From an uncultured Gemmatimonadota bacterium (GTDB lineage: Bacteria > Gemmatimonadota > Gemmatimonadetes > Gemmatimonadales > GWC2-71-9): a DNA stretch of 5,884 bases. Positions within the stretch are counted from its first letter, which is position 1. Every line of letters starts with the position of its first letter. Of the stretch, positions 1 to 5,884 are shown one piece after another. The DNA lies in the NCBI GenBank assembly GCA_937961295.1, contig CALGOK010000075.1:1-5884 (forward strand), given 5' to 3'. The notes beneath the pieces were generated by a model, which made no database searches, was not told the DNA's origin, and saw only the letters and a program-made list of their open reading frames with translations. The position numbers were made by a program, and so were the translations under genes.

Positions 1-97
1 CGTGCTCGCCTCGATTTCTCAAGGGGCCTTCAGCGGCGGCGATGCCGGTGAGGGGATAGCGGGGCAGCGCGTCGATGCGGTCACTGAGGCGGATCAT
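1..97 (-). CDS. Probable class I/II PLP-dependent aminotransferase, N-terminal fragment
   Basis: Only the first 32 codons are inside the window; the gene continues past position 1. The visible protein begins MIRLSDRIDALPRYPLTGIA and continues to an RNRGEH segment. The pattern of a short N-terminal helix, 'RIDALPxYP', and then an 'xRxRGxxV' segment is typical of class I/II aminotransferases of the LL-diaminopimelate/aspartate aminotransferase type, where the next segment would be the 'DLGxGDP' strand. The catalytic lysine and PLP-binding residues lie outside, so substrate cannot be assigned. The ATG at 97-95 overlaps the TGA (96-94) of the preceding FAH-family gene in an ATGA junction, and no strong Shine-Dalgarno precedes it, which suggests translational coupling. 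The family call rests on one short segment and is therefore moderate. Confidence 0.6.
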   Translation of the reverse strand, partial: MIRLSDRIDALPRYPLTGIAAAEGPLRNRGEH

Positions 98-717
98 GCG
101 TCGTCCGACAGCACGGGGTTGGCGAGCGTGGCGACACCGGGGATCTCGACCTCGACGGTGTCCCCCGGCGCCAGCGGGCCGACGCCCTCGGGGGTGCCGG
201 TGAGGATCACGTCGCCCGGCTCCAGCGTCATGATCGCGCTGATGGTGGCGATCAGCTCGGGGAACGGGAAGATCATGTCGCGGACGTGTCCGTGCTGGCG
301 CACCTCGCCGTTCACCCGCCCGATGCTCTCGACCTGGTCCCAGTCGAAGCCGTTGCCGACGATCTCGCCCAGCGGACAGAAGGTGTCGAAACCCTTCGCG
401 CGGGCCCACTGCCCGTCGAGCTTCTGCAGGTCGCGCGCGGAGACGTCGTTGGCGCAGGCGATCCCGGCCACGTGCGCCATTGCATCGGTCGCGGCCACCC
501 GCCGTGCCCGCCGCCCGATCACCAGCGCAATCTCCGCCTCGTGGTCCACCCGCTCCGAGACCGCCGGGAGCCGGATCGGCTCCCCGACGGCGATCACCGC
601 CGACGGCGGCTTGAAGAAGAGCAGCGGCCGATCGGGGACCTCGTTGCCGAGTTCCCTGGCATGGGCAGCATAGTTGCGCCCCACGCAGACGATCTTCCCC
701 GGGGTGGGGCGCGCCAT
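94..717 (-). CDS. Fumarylacetoacetate hydrolase family protein (FAHD1/YcgM-type)
   Basis: A 207-residue single-domain enzyme, close to the length of E. coli YcgM and human FAHD1 (about 220). It starts with the family's typical first strand (KIVCVGRNYAAHARELG, residues 8-24), followed by 'PLLFFKPPSAVI' (31-42). Metal ligands are present: E60 and E62 in 'DHEAEIALVIG' and D91 in 'CANDVSARDLQ'. The C-terminal half has the expected 'MTLEPGDVILTGTPEGVG' turn. Known relatives hydrolyse acylpyruvates or decarboxylate oxaloacetate using Mg2+ or Mn2+ in the cytoplasm. Others act in aromatic-acid catabolism, so the exact substrate is unresolved. I chose the ATG at 717 because homologous sequence begins there and a GGGAG lies seven bases upstream; the frame stays open to 762 without family resemblance. 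It overlaps the next gene by four bases, an aminotransferase-like enzyme that could supply or remove the keto acid (inference). Confidence 0.93.
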   Translation of the reverse strand: MARPTPGKIVCVGRNYAAHARELGNEVPDRPLLFFKPPSAVIAVGEPIRLPAVSERVDHEAEIALVIGRRARRVAATDAMAHVAGIACANDVSARDLQKLDGQWARAKGFDTFCPLGEIVGNGFDWDQVESIGRVNGEVRQHGHVRDMIFPFPELIATISAIMTLEPGDVILTGTPEGVGPLAPGDTVEVEIPGVATLANPVLSDDA

Positions 718-724
718 GGACGGA

Positions 725-729
725 CTCCC
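725..729 (-). promoter_or_regulatory. Shine-Dalgarno site of the FAH-family gene
   Basis: On the minus strand GGGAG is followed by a seven-base spacer (TCCGTCC) and the ATG at 717-715. The spacing is normal, and the site decides the start in favour of 717 over the longer open frame to 762. Confidence 0.65.
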
Positions 730-770
730 GTTGTGGAACCCGCAAGATAATGGCGGCAACATCGCGACAA

Positions 771-809
771 GGCGAAGGGCGAGGGACGATTGTACCCCCG
801 CCCTTCGCC
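771..809 (-). terminator. Strong GC hairpin between the class V gene and the FAH gene, possible terminator
   Basis: Bases 771-785 pair with 795-809: eleven uninterrupted pairs (771-781 with 799-809), one A/C mismatch (782/798) and three more G-C pairs, closing a nine-base loop at 786-794. The hairpin begins about 22 bases after the TAG stop of the class V gene, where a transcription terminator is expected. On the minus strand the stem is followed by TTGTCGCGAT, which has no proper U-tract, so classical intrinsic termination is uncertain. It may instead be an mRNA 3' end-protecting structure. A second register is possible because the right arm is repeated: 771-781 can also pair with 806-816. 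Confidence 0.5.
789..794 (-). promoter_or_regulatory. Candidate -10 box TACAAT in the hairpin loop
   Basis: The minus strand reads TACAAT, five of six matches to the sigma-70 -10 consensus, in the otherwise G/C-rich loop between the hairpin arms. Transcription from here would begin about 65 bases before the FAH start codon. There is no recognisable -35 element in the G-rich sequence upstream, and no TG extension. A weaker alternative is TATCTT with TTGTCG fifteen bases upstream (about 744-770). Either is speculative. Confidence 0.25.
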
Positions 810-820
810 CTTCGCCCCTC
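800..820. repeat. Three tandem heptamers, GCCCTTC type
   Basis: Plus strand 800-806 and 807-813 are identical GCCCTTC units, and 814-820 is GCCCCTC with one change. On the other strand the unit reads GAAGGGC, and one inverted copy sits at 774-780 with a degenerate second copy directly after it. Repeat and inverted repeat together create the hairpin at 771-809. The array lies wholly outside genes, between the class V stop and the FAH start. It may be an intergenic repeat family of this genome; a single locus cannot show that. Confidence 0.6.
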
Positions 821-831
821 CCCGTGTCGCC

Positions 832-2148
832 CTACTCCGCCGTCGGGATCCCCTGGCGGATGGCGCGCTCGACGCGATCCGCGAAGAGGTCGATCTCGTC
901 GAGCGTGTTGTACACGTTGGGGGTGACCCGGATCCCGCTGAACTCGGCGTGGGCGATCGGGACGGTCACGATGCGATGCTCGTCGAGCAGCCACCGCGAC
1001 AGCGCCCCGGGCTCGATGCCCTCGACCGACAGCAGCGCGATGGCGCCGGCGTGCGGCGAGTCGAGCGGGGTGGGAATGCGCACCCGGTCGCTCGCCGCGA
1101 GCAGCCGCTTCGCCCAGCGGTCGCGCAGGTAGCGGAGCCGCGCCACCTTGCGGTCGGCGCCGATGGCGCGATGGAACGCCAGCGCCGCCGAGATGGCGTT
1201 GTGGTTGGCGGCGGGATGGGTGCCGATCTCCTCGTACTTCCGGATGTTCTCGTCCATCTTGGCCGGTGCCGCCATCAGCGGCCAGATCGCCTTCTGGTGC
1301 GCCTTGCGCACGTAGAGGAACCCGGTGCCGATCGGCGCGAGCAGCCACTTGTGCAGCGAGGTGCCGTAGAAGTCGACGTCGAGCTCGTCGCGCGTGAACG
1401 GGAAGTGCGCGTAGGCGTGGGCACCGTCGACGAACGTGAGGATGCCGCGCGCGCGCGCCATCTGCACGATCTCGCGCACCGGGAAGATCTGCCCGGTGAG
1501 GTTGGTGATGTGGGTCACCTCGATCACGCGGGTGCGCGGCGTGATCGCCTGCCGGAACATCTCGACCAGGTGCTCCTGCGACGGCGGCGGCACCGGGAAC
1601 GACAGCCGCCGCATCACCACCCCGTCGCGCCGCTCGCGCTGGTCCCAGGTGGTCAGCATCCGGCCGTAGTTCTGGTTGCTGACCAGCCCCTCGTCGCCGC
1701 GCTGCAGTTCGATCCCCAGCGTCAGCGCCTCCGGCGCCTCCGACGCGTTGCGGGTGATCGCCATCTCCTCCGCGTCGCAGCCGAAGTCGGCCGCGAGGTC
1801 CCGCCGCACGCTCTCGATCCGCGGCTCGAGCACCTGCCACATGTGGTGCACCGGCAGCTCGTTGCTGAACCGCAGGTCGCGGATCATCGCCTCGAGCACG
1901 TGGCTCGGCGTGGGGCACACGCCGCCGTTGTTGAGGTTGACCATGGTGCGGTCGGCGTCGAACGCCCGCTGGATCACCGCCCAGTACGCCTCGTCGTCGG
2001 CCAGCGCGGCGGCGGGGAGCGCGGCGGTGTCGCGCCGCGCCGCGAAGGCGCGCGCCAGCGCGTCGGAGCGGAACGCCGGGATGGCGCCCGCAGCGAGCAG
2101 GGCCGCGCGCGACACGAACGCGCGCCGGGACGTGGACGGAGGGGTCAT
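832..2148 (-). CDS. Tat-targeted aminotransferase class V-fold PLP-dependent enzyme (isopenicillin N epimerase-like)
   Basis: A 438-residue protein. Residues 1-36 form a twin-arginine signal: SRRAF at 7-11, a hydrophobic stretch ALLAAGAIPAF at 16-26, and a plausible AxA cleavage region near ARAFA (32-36). The rest is a fold-type I PLP enzyme of the class V group. 'VNLNNGGVCPTP' (70-81) is the usual N-terminal substrate/PLP region, D241 and H244 in 'DGAHA' contact the cofactor ring, and K267 in 'SLHKWLLAPIGTGF' is the Schiff-base lysine. R407 in 'SGIRVTPNVYN' is placed to bind a substrate carboxylate. The family includes cysteine desulfurases, isopenicillin N epimerase, kynureninase-like enzymes and the ergothioneine lyase EgtE; which reaction applies cannot be read from sequence. 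The ATG at 2148 was chosen over a GTG at 2175 because GGGAGA lies six bases upstream and the Tat motif then falls at the right distance. The gene is 87 bases downstream of the helicase stop. Confidence 0.92.
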   Translation of the reverse strand: MTPPSTSRRAFVSRAALLAAGAIPAFRSDALARAFAARRDTAALPAAALADDEAYWAVIQRAFDADRTMVNLNNGGVCPTPSHVLEAMIRDLRFSNELPVHHMWQVLEPRIESVRRDLAADFGCDAEEMAITRNASEAPEALTLGIELQRGDEGLVSNQNYGRMLTTWDQRERRDGVVMRRLSFPVPPPSQEHLVEMFRQAITPRTRVIEVTHITNLTGQIFPVREIVQMARARGILTFVDGAHAYAHFPFTRDELDVDFYGTSLHKWLLAPIGTGFLYVRKAHQKAIWPLMAAPAKMDENIRKYEEIGTHPAANHNAISAALAFHRAIGADRKVARLRYLRDRWAKRLLAASDRVRIPTPLDSPHAGAIALLSVEGIEPGALSRWLLDEHRIVTVPIAHAEFSGIRVTPNVYNTLDEIDLFADRVERAIRQGIPTAE

Positions 2149-2154
2149 CTCGGG

Positions 2155-2160
2155 TCTCCC
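2155..2160 (-). promoter_or_regulatory. Shine-Dalgarno site of the class V PLP enzyme
   Basis: GGGAGA on the minus strand is followed by a six-base spacer (CCCGAG) and the ATG at 2148-2146. It supports this start over the upstream in-frame GTG at 2175-2173, which would put nine extra residues before the twin-arginine signal. Confidence 0.65.
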
Positions 2161-2235
2161 GGGAAGGGGCACCACCCAGCGAAGCTAGGTGCATGGGACC
2201 GGACTCGCGAGTGCAGCCCCGATCTCCGTTCTCCG

Positions 2236-4740
2236 TCATCCTTCCGTGACGACCCCATGCCTGGCGACGAAGTCCTCCCCCTTGGTCCGCACCTGAGTCC
2301 ACGGCGCGATGACCCGTTCGGCCGGCGGCAATCCCTCGAGCAGCATCATGCCGTAGCGCCGGGTGACCACCCGGGGATCGAGCAGGATCACCACGCCCAC
2401 GTCGCTGGCGCCGCGGATCAGCCGCCCGAACCCCTGCTTGAGCTTGAGCGCCGCGTGCGGCAGCAGGTAGCCGAAGAAGCCGTCCTCACCCTGCTCCGCC
2501 AGCCGCTCCAGCCGCGCCGCCGTGATCGGCTCGCTCGGCACCTTGAACGGCAGCTTGGCGAGCACCAGGCCGCGCAGTGCGCGCCCCGGGACGTCGACGC
2601 CTTCCCAGAACGAGTCGGTGCCGAGGAGGATGGCGTTGCCGGCCTCGCGGAAGCGGGCGAGCAGGTGGTCGCGCTGCCCCTCGCCCTGCACCATGATCGG
2701 GAAGCGGTGCCCCAGCGTGGCACGCAGCTCGCCCGCCACGCGGCGCAGCTGCGCATGCGAGGTGAACAGCACGAAGATCCCGCCGTCGGAGGCCCAGGCG
2801 AGGTCGTGCACCACGCCGGCAACCGCAGCGTCGTGGCCCGAGGGATCCTCGCGCGGATCGGGGACGTCATCGGGCACCCCCAGCAGGCAGTGCTCGGCGT
2901 AGTCGAATGGCGACGGGAACACCTCCTGCACCGTCACCGGGGAATCGCCGCCAGCGAGTCCGATGCGCGACGCGAGGAACGCAAAGTCGCCGCCGGCAGC
3001 CAGGGTGGCGCTGGTGAGTGCCACCGTCTCGAGGCGGTCGAACAGCAGCTCGCGCAGCAGCGGCGCCAGGTCGAGCGGCACGGCGGCCAACTGCAGGTTG
3101 TTGAGCTTGGGACCACCGCGCTGGATCCAGCGAACGTCGGGAGCGCGCGTGCTGGCCGGGCGGAGCACCGCACCGAGGCCGTCGCTCACCGACTCGAGCC
3201 GGCGCAGCACGCCGCGGCACTCGAGCAGCAGCCTGGTCCGTCGCTCGGTGAGCTCGACCTGCGCCAGCCGGTCGGCGATCGTCTCGACCTGCTCGGCCAC
3301 GGCGCGGAACGCGCCGAGCGCCGCCTCCAGCTCGCGCTCGAGTCCCTCCTGCCACACCGGATGCGCGCCGAAGTCGTCATCGAGCCGGTACGGCCCGGGA
3401 CCGACCGACTCGACCAGTCCGTGCAACCGGAGGAAGAGCGCCTCGGCGGCGCGGCGCGCCCCGAGCACGCCGGGAAGGAGCCGCTCCCGCAGGAGGTCGA
3501 GCGACGCCCGCGAGAGGAGGTCGTCGGCCCCGAGCAGGTCGCGCTGCAGCGACGGCACCAGCCCCTTGCCGTTGCGCTCGAGGCGGTTGAACAGCCGCGC
3601 CACCCCGCGACTCGACACCTGCCGGCCGAGGTGGTGCGCCGCGACATCCTCGAGGTGGTGGCCCTCGTCGATGATCAGCCGGCGATAGGCGGGCAGCACC
3701 GCGGCTTCCTCCCAGTTGTCCGAGGCCTGGCGCACCGACAGGTCGGCGGCGAGCAGGTGGTGGTTGACCACCACCACGTCGGCCTGGGCGGCGCGCCGGC
3801 GCGCCTGGAACACGAAGCACTGGTCGAAGTACTGGCAGCGGATCCGCGGGCACAGGTCGGGCTCCGCCGATACCTCGTCCCACACCTCGGGCGTGGGGGG
3901 CGTGGGCAGGTCGGCGAGCGAGCCGTCGCGGGTGTGCGAGGCCCACGCGGTGATGTTCACCAGCTCGTCGAGCTTGCCGGGCTCGAGCAGCGACTGCTGG
4001 CTCGCGGTGGCCCCGGCGAGCCGTGCCTTGCAGAGATAGTTGCGCCACCCCTTGAGCAGCGCGAAGGTCGGCACGTGCTCGTCGTCGCCCAGCGCGCGCT
4101 GCAGCAGGGGCAGGTCCTTCCCCACCAGCTGCTCCTGCAGGTTGATCGTGTTGGTCGAGACCACGGTGCGCTCGCGGTTGGCGCGGGCCCACGCCAGCGC
4201 CGGCACGAGGTAGCCGAACGACTTGCCCACCCCGGTGCCGGCCTCGAGCAGCAGCACGCCGCCGTCGTTGTACGCGTCCACCAGGTACGCCGCGAGGTCG
4301 CGCTGGCTCTGGCGATCCTCGTAGCTCCCGAGTTCGCGGGCGATCGGCCCCTCGCGCCCCAGCAGGTCGATCACGTCGAACGGGTCGATCGGGGTGCGGC
4401 CCTGTTCTCGCGGCACCTCGGTGACCACGTAGAGCCGGGTCGCGGCGTTGTCGACGATCGCGAACCCCACGCCGTCGTCGTGCACCCGCGCGGCGATCGA
4501 CAGGTCGGCCTGCGACGGATCGAGCCGGCCGCCGGGGTGGTTGTGCACCAGCATCTCGCCGGGCTGGGCGATGCCCGGCATGGCCAGCACCTCCTCCACC
4601 GTGCCGCGCGCCACCGGCCGCACCGCGGTTACGATCCCCGCGGCATCGACCGTCGCCACGAAGAGCACCTCGTCGCCGGCGGCGGCGGCGATCTCGCGCC
4701 GGATCGCCTCCGCCGCCACGGGCGCAAGCCGCTCGCTCAG
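2236..4740 (-). CDS. DinG/XPD-family Fe-S helicase with N-terminal JAB/JAMM (RadC-like) domain
   Basis: An 834-residue fusion. Residues about 10-110 are a JAB/MPN+ domain: H66-N-H68, then seven residues, then S76xxD79 match the JAMM zinc motif of RadC and deubiquitinase-type proteins, with E24 as candidate catalytic glutamate. Residues about 135-834 are a superfamily 2 helicase, about as long as E. coli DinG (716). They carry Walker A EAGTGVGKS (166-174), motif Ia TNTINLQEQL (196-205), four cysteines C237, C297, C302 and C308 placed as the XPD/DinG iron-sulfur ligands, DEGH (358-361), a helical arch-like insertion (about 370-540), TSAT (576-579), the GTDSFWEGVDVPG motif V region (707-719) and QGFGRLIR (769-776). 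Relatives are ATP-driven 5'-3' DNA helicases that clear R-loops, D-loops and G-quadruplexes in repair. All core motifs look intact. The CTG at 4740 overlaps the upstream TGA as CTGA and has an AAGGA nine bases before it; a GTG at 4719 is the alternative (827 residues). Firmicute DinG proteins instead carry an exonuclease domain at this end. Confidence 0.93.
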   Translation of the reverse strand: MSERLAPVAAEAIRREIAAAAGDEVLFVATVDAAGIVTAVRPVARGTVEEVLAMPGIAQPGEMLVHNHPGGRLDPSQADLSIAARVHDDGVGFAIVDNAATRLYVVTEVPREQGRTPIDPFDVIDLLGREGPIARELGSYEDRQSQRDLAAYLVDAYNDGGVLLLEAGTGVGKSFGYLVPALAWARANRERTVVSTNTINLQEQLVGKDLPLLQRALGDDEHVPTFALLKGWRNYLCKARLAGATASQQSLLEPGKLDELVNITAWASHTRDGSLADLPTPPTPEVWDEVSAEPDLCPRIRCQYFDQCFVFQARRRAAQADVVVVNHHLLAADLSVRQASDNWEEAAVLPAYRRLIIDEGHHLEDVAAHHLGRQVSSRGVARLFNRLERNGKGLVPSLQRDLLGADDLLSRASLDLLRERLLPGVLGARRAAEALFLRLHGLVESVGPGPYRLDDDFGAHPVWQEGLERELEAALGAFRAVAEQVETIADRLAQVELTERRTRLLLECRGVLRRLESVSDGLGAVLRPASTRAPDVRWIQRGGPKLNNLQLAAVPLDLAPLLRELLFDRLETVALTSATLAAGGDFAFLASRIGLAGGDSPVTVQEVFPSPFDYAEHCLLGVPDDVPDPREDPSGHDAAVAGVVHDLAWASDGGIFVLFTSHAQLRRVAGELRATLGHRFPIMVQGEGQRDHLLARFREAGNAILLGTDSFWEGVDVPGRALRGLVLAKLPFKVPSEPITAARLERLAEQGEDGFFGYLLPHAALKLKQGFGRLIRGASDVGVVILLDPRVVTRRYGMMLLEGLPPAERVIAPWTQVRTKGEDFVARHGVVTEG

Positions 4741-5884
4741 GTCTTGAGTTCCTTCTTCTTGGCGGCCGGGAACAGCACGTTGTTGAGGATCAGCCGGTAG
4801 CCCGGCGAGTGCGGGTGCAGCGACAGGTCGGTCGGCGCATCGCCGATGCCGTGCTGCGGGTCCTCGGGATCGTGGCCGCCGTAGAAGGTCCACGTCCCCT
4901 CGCCCCGGTCGCCGTGGATGTACTTCACCCACGGCGCGCCGAGCTCCTCGGCGAGCATGGTGACGCCGGGCTTGAGCGTGTGCCGCGTGAACGAGGTGGT
5001 GAGGCCGTAGAAGTCGGGGATCACCTTGCGGTGGTTCTGCACCAGCATGCAGTTGACCGGGTCGATCTTGGCGGAGAAGTCGAACAGCGTGAAGGCCCCG
5101 AGCTGCTGGCGGTCGATCCCGTTGACCTGGTGGCCGTCGATGTCGCTGAACGCCGCCAACGAGGGCGACAACTCCAGCGCCGCGCCCTGGAAGGCGAGGG
5201 CGCGACCCCAGTCCATCCGCGCCGCGGCCTGCGGATCCATCGCGGTCCCGTCGGCGAACGCCGCGGCGATGTCCACGTCGGCGCTCGCCAGCGCCAGGTC
5301 GAGCGTCTCGGTGGCGGTGCACATCGCGAACAGGAACCCGCCGCGATCGACGAACCGCTCGATGCGCTGCGCCACGGCGCGCTTGAGGGCGGGGACGTGC
5401 GGGAACCCGAGCCGCGTCGCCATCCCCTGGTTGAGCGCCATCATCTCCTGCAGCCAGCCGGCGCCGGCGAAGTTGACGACGAACTTGGAGAACTGCCCCG
5501 TGAAGTCCTCGTGGTGCAGGTGGAGCCAGTCCCAGTCGCCCAGCCGGTCGGCGATCACCTCGGCGTCCCAGATCCGGTCGTAGCGGATCCCGGCATACTG
5601 CAGCGCCATGGTCACGGCGTCGTCCCACGGGGCGGCGTTGGGCGGGGCGTACACCGCCACCTTGGGAGCCTTCTCGAGCGGCACGGCGTCCATGTTGGCC
5701 TGCGCGATGCGCGCGTGCACGTCGGCCACCGCTCCGGCGTCGACCGCCTCGATCGTCACCCCCGCGATCGCGGCATCACGACGCACCGCCTCCGACCCCG
5801 GCAGCAGGAACGATCCCCCGCGATAGTTGAGCAGCCATTCCCCGGCCTCGCCTCGCTCGAGGGCGCGGAACGCGAGCCCGTACG
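4737..5884 (-). CDS. Conserved protein with possible GATase1-like core, 5' end outside window
   Basis: 381 residues are visible. The reading frame is open to the window edge, and the first residues (YGLAFRALERGEAGEWLLNY) already look like authentic protein, so an apparent GTG start at 5786 is not the real one. After 'KAPKVAVYAPPN' (about 72-82) comes 'DWLHLHHEDFTG' (about 116-127) and then 'GGFLFAMCTATETLDLAL' (about 181-198). The last has a small-residue-flanked cysteine (about C188) like the nucleophile elbow of class I glutamine amidotransferase folds. The C-terminal part contains 'FSDIDGHQVN', 'QNHRKVIPDFYGLTTSFTR' and 'GTWTFYGGHDPEDPQHGIG', ending in a lysine-rich tail. From memory, close relatives in Bacteroidetes and Gemmatimonadetes are labelled asparagine synthetase B, but no asparagine synthase pyrophosphate-loop motif is visible here, so that name seems unsafe. 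Homologues often start with a secretion signal, which would be off-window. It overlaps the helicase gene by four bases. Confidence 0.85.
   Translation of the reverse strand, partial: YGLAFRALERGEAGEWLLNYRGGSFLLPGSEAVRRDAAIAGVTIEAVDAGAVADVHARIAQANMDAVPLEKAPKVAVYAPPNAAPWDDAVTMALQYAGIRYDRIWDAEVIADRLGDWDWLHLHHEDFTGQFSKFVVNFAGAGWLQEMMALNQGMATRLGFPHVPALKRAVAQRIERFVDRGGFLFAMCTATETLDLALASADVDIAAAFADGTAMDPQAAARMDWGRALAFQGAALELSPSLAAFSDIDGHQVNGIDRQQLGAFTLFDFSAKIDPVNCMLVQNHRKVIPDFYGLTTSFTRHTLKPGVTMLAEELGAPWVKYIHGDRGEGTWTFYGGHDPEDPQHGIGDAPTDLSLHPHSPGYRLILNNVLFPAAKKKELKT
4750..4754 (-). promoter_or_regulatory. Shine-Dalgarno site supporting a CTG start for the helicase
   Basis: AAGGA, within AAGAAGGAA on the minus strand, ends nine bases before the CTG at 4740-4738. 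It is formed by the lysine codons at the end of the upstream gene (tail KKKELKT). The next possible start, GTG at 4719, would lie 30 bases from it, too far for normal use. No ATG, GTG or TTG in the helicase frame lies between this site and 4719. Confidence 0.5.

Noticed and set aside
2..673. Plus-strand open frame opposite the FAH-family gene
   Set aside because: Ser/Thr/Pro/Arg-rich shadow sequence without recognisable motifs, lying opposite a well-supported enzyme.
2203..2212. Perfect ten-base palindrome ACTCGCGAGT in the gap before the class V gene, considered as an operator
   Set aside because: It is short, GC-biased, has no second copy and no extended symmetry, so chance is a sufficient explanation. 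No convincing promoter or terminator was seen elsewhere in 2149-2235.
2223..2236. Tandem seven-base duplication TCTCCGT-TCTCCGT at the end of the helicase gene
   Set aside because: Two short copies overlapping the last base of the stop codon; too small to interpret as a functional repeat.
790..4800. A 1336-codon open frame on the plus strand, antisense to the helicase and class V genes
   Set aside because: Its product is a low-complexity run rich in His, Arg, Val, Ala and Gln with no domain, as expected from the strand opposite GC-rich genes. The minus-strand frames carry clear family motifs throughout.
4741..5628. Upstream extension of the helicase frame through the neighbouring gene
   Set aside because: This part reads as Arg/Ala/Gly-rich nonsense while the other frame encodes conserved blocks such as HHEDFTG. 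The frame merely lacks stops because of high GC.
5787..5884. GTG at 5786 as the true start of the gene at 4737-5884
   Set aside because: The frame remains open to the window edge and the 32 codons before it encode a coherent segment (EWLLNYRGGSFLLPG) that looks like part of the same conserved protein.

Overview
The window is a very GC-rich bacterial stretch in which every convincing gene lies on the minus strand, so transcription runs from high to low coordinates. Protein content and style suggest an environmental bacterium, most likely Gemmatimonadota or a similar high-GC phylum: abundant Ala/Arg, short gaps, overlapping start/stop codons, and a Tat-tagged class V PLP enzyme. The phylum is inferred from general resemblance and was not tested by search.

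In transcription order the layout is as follows. (1) 5884-4737: the 3' part of a conserved protein with a possible glutamine-amidotransferase-like core; its 5' end lies beyond the window. (2) 4740-2236: a large DinG/XPD-type iron-sulfur helicase carrying an N-terminal JAB/JAMM (RadC-like) metalloprotease-type domain. It overlaps gene 1 by four bases and probably uses a CTG start. (3) An 87-base gap. (4) 2148-832: a class V aminotransferase-fold PLP enzyme with a twin-arginine signal. (5) A 114-base gap holding heptamer repeats, a strong hairpin and a candidate -10 box. (6) 717-94: a fumarylacetoacetate-hydrolase-family enzyme of the FAHD1/YcgM type. (7) 97-1: the first 32 codons of a probable class I/II aminotransferase, overlapping gene 6 by an ATGA junction.

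Genes 1 and 2 look translationally coupled, as do genes 6 and 7. The class V gene has its own good ribosome binding site and may be read through from the helicase. The hairpin region separates it from the FAH/aminotransferase pair, which probably forms a second unit. No common pathway joins all genes. The FAH and aminotransferase pair fits amino-acid or keto-acid metabolism, and the helicase fits DNA repair or replication-fork maintenance. The main point of interest is the JAMM-helicase fusion. No RNA genes, CRISPR arrays, insertion sequences or prophage features were seen.
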